From positions 17,773,553-17,837,552 of the forward strand of contig CM036199.1 in assembly GCA_020631735.1 (NCBI GenBank): a stretch of 64,000 nucleotides of DNA, in the 5' to 3' direction. Shown piece after piece: positions 57,081-64,000 of this stretch. Both the position numbers and the translations under genes were made by a program. Source of the DNA: Saccharum officinarum. Its lineage: Eukaryota > Streptophyta > Magnoliopsida > Poales > Poaceae. Each line of letters starts with the position of its first letter. The stretch's first letter is position 1. The notes under the pieces are model-generated. The model was not told where the DNA came from, ran no database searches, and was given only the letters and a program-made list of their open reading frames with translations.

Positions 57081-58284
57081 ATATTATTCTTATGCCAATA
57101 CGATGGTAATTTACTCCTTGGTGCAAGTACAATCCATTATCTAGGTCAATGTGTGCCTCTCTAGGATGAAATCAGTAAGCTCCGTGGAACCTTGCATATA
57201 AGGATACCCTATAACACAGTAACCATCATTTATCTTTTCTATATGTGTCATAATATGTAAGGGAAATTTTCATTTGATATTTTACTCTGTCAAAAGATGA
57301 TATCTTATTCTATAAATGTTTTAAACGCGTAAGATGCTCTTGTAAATAAGGTGTTATTTAGCTTTTTTTAAGCAGTAGTTTTTTCATCAGATATAAGTTT
57401 TAATAATAAAACTAACATATACTAAAAAATAATACTATACTAATTTAAAACGGTGAGAGTATATATGTTTCTCAAAAAGTAAATTAAACAAAATATACAG
57501 AGAAGAAGAAATAGAGTCTTCTGGTCTTTTGGTACCATGTGGACATTGGCTATGTCGGGTACCACAATTAGGAGTACCTAAATTAAGTGGAAAACACCCC
57601 AAAGAAAAAAAGCAACCAAAATTAATTTATCCGACTAAGGGAAAAAATCAACTAAATAAACCTACGGGCTAAATTCTCCCATACTAGGCCTCCAGCAAGG
57701 CGTGCGAGCAAACCGGCCCATCTCCCCACTTCAGTCGAGGCCCTACGCAGAGGGGTCTCAGAACACTTCTGACTCGCCCAAGGCCTCAGCTCTGGGGTCT
57801 CGGACACAGGCCAACCTACGACAACATCACCGCCTCGTCCGAGCCCCTAGAAGACGACATTATCTGTCTCCGCCTCGCCCGAGACCGGCCTCTGACGCCG
57901 CTCCCCCATTGACGCGCTCGAGACCCCCTGTGACATCACCCATGTTCTAGCACCTTCCCAACCGGACAAGCCAGAAATAACCAGGGTCAAATCACCACGT
58001 CGTCACCCATAACAGGCATGGGGGGAAGAACTGTCGGCCACTATGCCACCCATACTGGCGTTGTACGCACGATTCATGCCTGCGCGGCGTACGAAACGCC
58101 GCTTTGGACCACTATTCCCACGATCAGGATGAGGTCGCACCGTAATTCCCGCATCAGAGGCCTCGGCCCTCTATGCCAGTCAAACTACAAGGACGAGCAC
58201 GCCACGCCAGCCACAGGACCAGGTATGACAGGGCGCGTCGCTACAACACCAAAGGACAGAGACCACTCCCTCAACAGTGGCGCA
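57081..58284. other. Gap between Sireviruses: AT-rich half and GC-rich LTR-like half
   Basis: 57086-57680 is AT-rich and featureless. 57681-58284 is GC-rich with repeated words such as CGCCTCGYCCGAG and GGGTCTC, and looks like part of a Gypsy LTR or its flank, cut at 58284 by the next Sirevirus. No partner copy is in the window, so this is a guess. Confidence 0.4.
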
Positions 58285-59842
58285 TGAAAGGATCAAGATG
58301 CCTAAGAGGGGGGGTGAATTGGGCTTTTCTAAATTTTATTGTAAGAATTAAAACCTACTAAGCCATAATTCACCCCTAGTGCCTACAAGTGTTTCTAGTG
58401 ATTCTACCGATAAAAGTTTTGCATCCTAAGTTCCAATCCTAGTCTAGCATGGCAATTCTAAGAAAGTAAACCAAACAACAAGAGTAATGCGAGAAAGTAA
58501 ATTGCTTGAATATAAAGGGTTAGGAACACGGCGATATTTTCCCGAGGTATCGGAGAGTCGCCACTCCCCACTAGTCCTCGTTGGAGCACCCGTGCAAGGG
58601 TGTAAGCTCCCCTTGATCCAAGCGAGGATCAAGTGCTCTCTACGGGCTGATTCTTTAACACTCCATCGCGGTGAATCACCCACAACAGCTCACAAGATGA
58701 GTTGGGTCATCCACAAGCTCCGCTGGATGATCACCAAGCTCCCGATTACCACAAGCAAGCCGTCTAGGTGATGGCGATCACCAAGAGTAACAAGCAAGAA
58801 CTCTCACTTGACCACAACAAGCCTAATGAGAAGGTGGATGCACACTTGCTACTCTCTAGACACTAGTGAGGACTCTCACACTTGAATTCTCAAGACTCAA
58901 ATCTCACTAGGGCTCTTCCACTTCCTTGCACATGAAAGGAGTTTCTCAGCTGATCAAATGAGCAAGAGTCCCTCAAATGGAGGGGTAGAGGAAGTATTTA
59001 TACTCCCCTCAACTCCCTCAATCGTTATCTTCAAAATCATCAACTTTTGTGACCGACAAACGCGATGACACCCACCGATAGACGCGCCTGTCGCTCTGGA
59101 GGGATGTGTCTAACACCTCTGAGGAGTGCGTCTATCGCATGTAATCGAATCAAACCGGTTCACTAGCCGTTAGGGCTCGACAGACGCTGGCCAGCATCTA
59201 TCGCCCTAGCAACTGATGCGTCTTACGCTATTGAAGTACTTCAGAGCATTCTGGACCGCGTCTGTTGGCCACCAGACGCATTTGACGCTCAACCCTTACT
59301 GCGTCTATCGCTCGTAAGCACGTAGGGCGCGTCTATCGCCTTTTATCCTCGCGTCTGACGCTAACATCAACTGTCTGTCACCCTTCGTCCTCAGCGTCTG
59401 TCGCCCATTTATGGGCCGAAACGACTTCTGATTCAAAGGCTTCTTGAACGACTTTTGTTCTAAACAATCTCAGGGCCACCTTGGAGCCACCTAGTGCTAA
59501 GTTTGACAAGTGTGTACCACACTAACCACTAGACTTACCTAGGTCGAGCTACTCATCCATGCCCCCTTAATAGTATGGCTAAAGGAGAAAAACGAAAGTC
59601 CTAACGACTATTCCAAACGTAACTCAACTCCTCGACGTTCGGAACTAACCGTCCTTAACCTTGTCGATCATCCTTTGAAAACCAAAATGATTTCCATAGA
59701 TAAGGGGCATGATCACCATATTGCCCACGATTTCCATTGCCATGACCTAACACTCTATTGTTTCTGCAAAACACACGTTAGTCATGATACTTAACCGTTG
59801 TCATCAATCATCGAAACCCACCTAGGGGCCTAGATGCTTTCA
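58285..59842 (-). repeat. 3' LTR of the sister-family Sirevirus
   Basis: 1558 bp, TGAAAGGATC to ATGCTTTCA. The first 600 bp align well with the LTR at 55444. The TATA box TATTTATA is at 58995-59002. The array region differs completely in motif. Confidence 0.92.
59047..59410. promoter_or_regulatory. GCGTCTATCGC / AGACGC motif array in the sister LTR
   Basis: At the place where the large Sirevirus has GACCGGACGCG, this LTR has about fifteen copies of GCGTCTATCGC, GCGTCTGTCGC or the complement with AGACGC. The distance to the TATA box is 45 bp. Confidence 0.85.
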
Positions 59843-59856
59843 ATCTCCCCTTTTTG
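59843..59856 (-). promoter_or_regulatory. Polypurine tract of the sister Sirevirus
   Basis: On minus, CCAAAAAGGGGAGAT abuts the LTR. An extra tract lies at 60239-60275. Confidence 0.8.
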
Positions 59857-60289
59857 GTGATTGATGACAACCCTGAGTATGAAGATAAGATTTGAGGTTT
59901 TCGAACATGCTTGTTTCACATATGCAACTTTCAAAGATAACAAGAGATTAGGATTGCTTATGTGCTCTAAGCCAACATGGCAAACTCATAAGATTAGACA
60001 TGAAATGTTAGAACACAATGATATTGCTCATAAGAGATCGGAGTAACAACGCGGAAGCAAGACATTATGAGCTAGAAACAATCAAGTGACATGATATAAT
60101 AGAGACAAGATAACCAACATATCACTAAAGTAACTCGCAAGCACATAGTCACATAATGCAAGAAGTATGAAAAAAACATGACGATGCATGAAGATGCATG
60201 AAAGTAGCACACACATAAGAATCAAAACCCTCTCACAAAGCTCCCCCTATCTACATACTCTCTCCCCCCCTTTGGCATCAAGGACCAAA

Positions 60290-62737
60290 AAACTATGAAT
60301 CGGAGGAAGGAGAAGCAGACGAGTCGGCACAGGAGTGTGGTGAGCAACAATAAACTGATCTGGGGCATCATCTGGACTGCTCTTAGGAGAAGGCTGTGGC
60401 TGAGCTATGGAGCCTGTCAGACCCTCAGAAGCTGGAAGTGTAGGTGAAGCGGTCCAAGTCTTCTCAGCTGTCGCGGTATCTGACTGTGGAGGGGGTAGAG
60501 GACCGATAGGTTGTCCTTGTGACCCTGAAGCAGTAGGAATCTGTGTAGTGGTCACCAGGGGCTCAGTCTGTGTGATAGGGACCAGAAGCAGATCTGTCGA
60601 AGCAACAGAGACGGGATTGACTCAGTAGTGCCTATCCCTGTCACTCCCTCAGGAGCTGAAGCTGGAACTAGAGCTGGCTGTGGTGCTGACACGTCTGACA
60701 CTGAGGTGTCTGCTACAGAGTATGTCGGTGTTGGCTGCCCAGTGATCTGACTATAAGTGGCATGGAACTGACTAGTATTGGCATAAGCAGCTATGACTGT
60801 GTCAAAGTGTGTGAACCCTATCTAAATAGGAGTGAATCCTGGGGACACAAACAACTGAGGCACCTGGTGAACAGGAGAAGTGAACAAATGTGCCTGACTG
60901 CCAAGCTGAGACTGACTCTGAAGCCCACTAGGCTATGACGCTGGAGTCATCTGAAGAAGGCTCTGAGGTAGTTGAATGCCTGCAGCCTGAACCAACTGGG
61001 TGATCAAACATAGTATTTGCTGCTGGCTCTGTTGCTGCTGTCTCTGTAGCTCAAGAACCTGCCTCTGGAACTCATCCTGGTGAGCCTGCACCTGTGCAAG
61101 AGCAGCGGCAGTCTCCTATCGGTCCTGCTGACGGTGTCGCTCTGCCCGCTCCTGGTTCTCTGTCAGTCTAGAGAGAAATGGAAACCAGAGCGGGATCGGT
61201 GGCTGACCCTGAGCCTCTAGCCTCTCTGTCGTGCAAGCGAGAAGAACGATACGTAGGCAACGACTGGTAGTCATCGTCCGAGCTATCTGTGGGGTCTAAG
61301 TCTAGCTCAACTTGTGCTGTCCCTGCTCCCTGAGTCTCTAGCTGCTCTAACTTGACCTCTGCTAGGCCCTGCACGATAGCATCTTGCTGTGCAGCTGTCT
61401 CTGGAACCACTGGCCTGCGACTCGCTCTCACTGGTGTAGCTATGACTGTGCGGACAAGCTGTGAGAAGCCATAGGTAGGGTACTCAAAGGTAGTGGAGCT
61501 CCACTCCTAAACACTGGCTACCGCATAGGCTCAACTCCCATGTAGATAATAAAAGAGATCCAATGGCATAGTTCATGTGCCTCTTCGCACTGAAGCTCTC
61601 ATATATGGTATCTTCCAGCTCACATAGCATCAAGTCCCATATGTCAAATGCGATCCCCTCACACAAGGTGTGACAAGAGCCACTGCTGCAGTTGAGTGGT
61701 CCTGTCCCTAAAGTTCAGACGAGGAAGGATCGTCTGCCGAATGATAGCATCAAGTAAGCGAACTGGTGGCAGCATGTCAACAGGTCTCCTGCTAGAACCC
61801 TCCCTGAAGTCACTGCCAAACAGGCACCTAACAGCGTCGACAGGTGGCACAATCCTGCCGTGAGCGCGCCTGGGGGGTCAACTCCTGGATAGCATAGCTG
61901 ATGGAGACGTACAGTCTGGAGTGGAATCCTTAGTAGCTCTCTAGCTCTGGCACTGGAAATCTCTCGCTGCTCACCCAAGAAACTAAAGGAAATCCCAGTG
62001 TGATCTCGGTGGATCCAAAGGGTAGCAAAGAACTCTCTCACCCAGGACAACACATACGAGCCACTCCGCTGAACTAGGTTAGTCAAGCCAGGCACTGTCT
62101 GAAGGTATGTGCGAACCTCTTCTCCATCCAAGTCAACTATACTCTAAAGTGGAATAACTCTTTGAGCTATTACTGATACGTTGGCATTTACATACGCCAT
62201 GTGAAAATCCTCCTGGAGAGCTATGTAGAAGTGATCAACTCCTGGCTGCCTCTGAAGTGGGAACCACTCGTGAAGCTAAACTAAGTCTGAATCTGACGAG
62301 CTGAAGCCTTCCGCAGGTCGTAGTGAATGACTTGGATGACCTCCACGTCTGTCTCTCTGAGCCTAGTGTCGTCTAGAAATGTCGTGGTGCATCCAGAACG
62401 ACGTCTGGGTGGTGTCTGCTGCTCCTGCTCTACTAGCTCCTTAGGCTGGTCTTCTTGTCGCCTCTGTGGCCTCGATACCAAGTACACGTCCAGAGAGCGG
62501 GACTCGTGTACAAGACTCACCGATAAGAATACCACTGCCCCTACCACCACTTTCTGCTCTTTCTGTCGCTTGGGCTACTGCTAGGGCTTCCTCTGTCTCT
62601 CTGTCTTTCTGGTGCGCTTCTTCATGCTGATAAGCTTACGCTTTCCTCGAGCCACCTTGTAAGACGAGGAGGACTATTACCCCGTCACCTCCGTCACCTC
62701 TAGGAGGAGAGCCTCTAACATTCTTGCACCTAGCCAT
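60290..62737 (-). pseudogene. Extra ORF of the sister Sirevirus, heavily decayed
   Basis: It is homologous to the ORF at 45712-48163. A start ATG with MARCKN lies at 62735-62737. Further matches are YDLRKASARQIQT, VREFFATLWIHRDH, PPVRLLDAIIRQTILPRL, FDIWDLMLCELEDTI and PETAAQQDAIVQGLAE. A Gln-rich region lies near 61000-61150 and a Pro/Ser/Thr tail near 60300-60560. Frame changes and stops occur throughout, so no long frame remains. Conserved order in two diverged families supports a real, once-selected gene. Confidence 0.75.
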
Positions 62738-63726
62738 GGTGACAAGAACAAAGATACACTATCACACTCACAAGTGAAACTCCCCTGTCTCTCTAGCACT
62801 GTCAGATCTGACTGTCATTCTCTGGAGAAACAACTGACACTCTGAGAGATGGTGTACTCAACTGATAGTCTGAGAGATGGTGTATTGACGTCTTGTGAGG
62901 CTTGGCCTCAATCCGTATGTGCAGGCTTGGCCCTGGATTCAACTGCCACTGATAATGGTGCCAAACCACACAACATAGAACCGACTCACTGCACTGGATA
63001 GAATAGAGAGTGTTACAATAAGCAATATAATTTCTAGGTTACAAGATCCTATCGGAAGCAAGCAATTTTAGGTACGATTTGAGTGAAGCGAAACATTTTC
63101 TACCTTAAAGCAGAGGAAGTCCTGTGAATTAGAGAAGAAAGTCGACGATGTAGAGAACCACACCTAAGAATTGAGGCTTGAAGACATACGCGATCAACGG
63201 GATGAGCTCAGAGGCATTTCATCGAGCACCTGAAGAACACAGGGGCAAGATCAGAGGAGGGAGAGCTCACCCAAAGGCTGACAACCAGATCATGAAGGAG
63301 GGCTACAAAGGATGGCGAGGTGGTGCTTGACGGCGACAATCCCAAGCAGCGCTAGGGCAAGATGGTGACGGCGCTAGGGCAAGGCAGTGGCGGCGCTAGA
63401 GCAGGGCGTGGCGGCACTGGGAGTGCGATGGAGTGCGCACAAGGAAGAGGTGGCACGGAGAGAAAAGCACAGGCACGCGATCCACAATGGTGAAGTGGAG
63501 AGGGCAGCGCGACATGCTTCTAGGGTTAGGGCATGGGGAGTCGGCGGCGTACGGAAGATGAACATGGTCGCGTGAGGATAAAGGAGAAAGGAGGTGCTCT
63601 ACATATCGAATAGATTTTTGGTTCGAAACCGCCTCAGATCCAAGCGATACACGCACTAACGGGGGGTGTCGAACGCAGCACAGGAGCAGCAGACGCTCCA
63701 TAGAAAGCACAATTTCTCCAAAGACC
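62738..63726 (-). promoter_or_regulatory. Leader of the extra ORF in the sister Sirevirus
   Basis: On minus it contains CTAACCCTAGAAGC (63510-63530) and C-rich blocks. A possible intron lies between a GGTAGAAAATG donor near 63107 and a CCAGTGCAG acceptor near 62990. GGCCAAGCCT occurs twice (62900-62935), as in the other family. No ORF of interest lies within. Confidence 0.45.
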
Positions 63727-63947
63727 CGACAGACGCGTCCGTTGTTCTATCGTCGGATGCTAGTCAGTGTCTGTCGCTCGCAGTCAACAGCTCCTCCACG
63801 GTGGACAGACGCGATGACGCTTTTGCAACAGATGCGTCCGATGATACTGTTGCAGCGTCTGTCGGTCGCTCGTGGCAGACTCCTCCATTTGCATGCAATA
63901 GACGCGTCTGACGCCAAAAACCAGTGTCTGTCGCAGCGTCTGACGCC
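63727..63947. promoter_or_regulatory. Internal CAGACGCG / GCGTCTGTCG motif array
   Basis: About a dozen copies of GACAGACGCG, GCGTCTGTCG and CAGCGTCTGAC lie upstream of the leader. They use the motif of this family's own LTR rather than that of the other Sirevirus. Confidence 0.82.
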
Positions 63948-64000
63948 CTGAAAATATGTTTTCAATCAACTTTTTCGTGACGCTTTCTCCCAACCAGGTT

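Larger units (their letters stand above)
58285..64000 (-). mobile_element. Sister-family Sirevirus, 3' part, runs off the right edge
   Basis: The 3' LTR (58285-59842) is related to that of the large Sirevirus over its ends. Inward of it come a polypurine tract, remnants of the same extra ORF, a similar leader and an internal motif array. Gag, pol and the 5' LTR must lie beyond 64000. The left flank is GCGCA, which a TSD partner off the window should match. Confidence 0.9.

Overview
This window is nuclear DNA of a panicoid grass, most likely an Andropogoneae relative of sorghum, sugarcane or maize. The reasons are two intron-containing plant genes of grass type, nested LTR retrotransposons of lineages typical of grass genomes (Ty3/Gypsy Tat, Copia Sirevirus, Copia Tork-like, TRIM, LARD) and several Tourist-like MITEs. 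No bacterial or organellar features are seen. About 80 percent of the window is mobile DNA.

Layout. (1) 1-19601 is a minus-strand Tat-type Gypsy element whose 3' LTR lies beyond the left edge. It carries an antisense coiled-coil ORF, a frameshifted gag-pol and a 1.2-kb LTR with a 50-bp tandem array. (2) A gag-only Sirevirus (8111-17984, plus) sits inside its gag, with TSD GAGCG and almost identical 2498-bp LTRs. (3) The Gypsy element itself lies in the LTR of a pol-less LARD-like element (19602-23863). (4) 23864-27041 holds an unclassified repeat, a three-LTR TRIM, a hAT MITE with a perfect 8-bp TSD and a Tourist MITE. (5) 27163-29035 is a two-exon gene for a plant ATP-dependent 6-phosphofructokinase. 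It is followed by a long (AT)n tract and a damaged tRNA-Ile(AAU) gene. (6) 30340-36530 is a 5'-truncated LINE split by a Tork-like Copia element (30802-35734) that is inactivated mainly by in-frame stops. (7) 36810-40927 (minus) is a nine-exon cytochrome P450 gene that I recognise as DWARF11/CYP724B1, of brassinosteroid synthesis. It is convergent with the PFK gene and has MITEs in intron 1 and upstream. (8) 43606-57080 is a complete autonomous-type Sirevirus (minus, TSD ATATT) with intact pol, broken gag and an extra ORF between pol and the 3' LTR. (9) 58285 to the right edge is the 3' part of a diverged sister Sirevirus, also minus, with the same extra ORF in decay.

How the parts work together. 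The two host genes are independent and both look intact. The elements record successive insertions: the LARD is older than the Gypsy, which is older than the gag-only Sirevirus (about three LTR differences). The most interesting signal is in the Sireviruses. Each LTR has a GC-rich palindromic motif array 40-50 bp upstream of a TATA box. In the two families with an extra ORF, a second array of the same family-specific motif lies inside the element, immediately upstream of a gene-like 5' leader of that ORF. LTR and internal arrays change together between families (ACCGGACGCG type versus GCGTCTRTCGC type). This suggests an internal promoter driving the extra ORF, which is an inference that needs transcript data.
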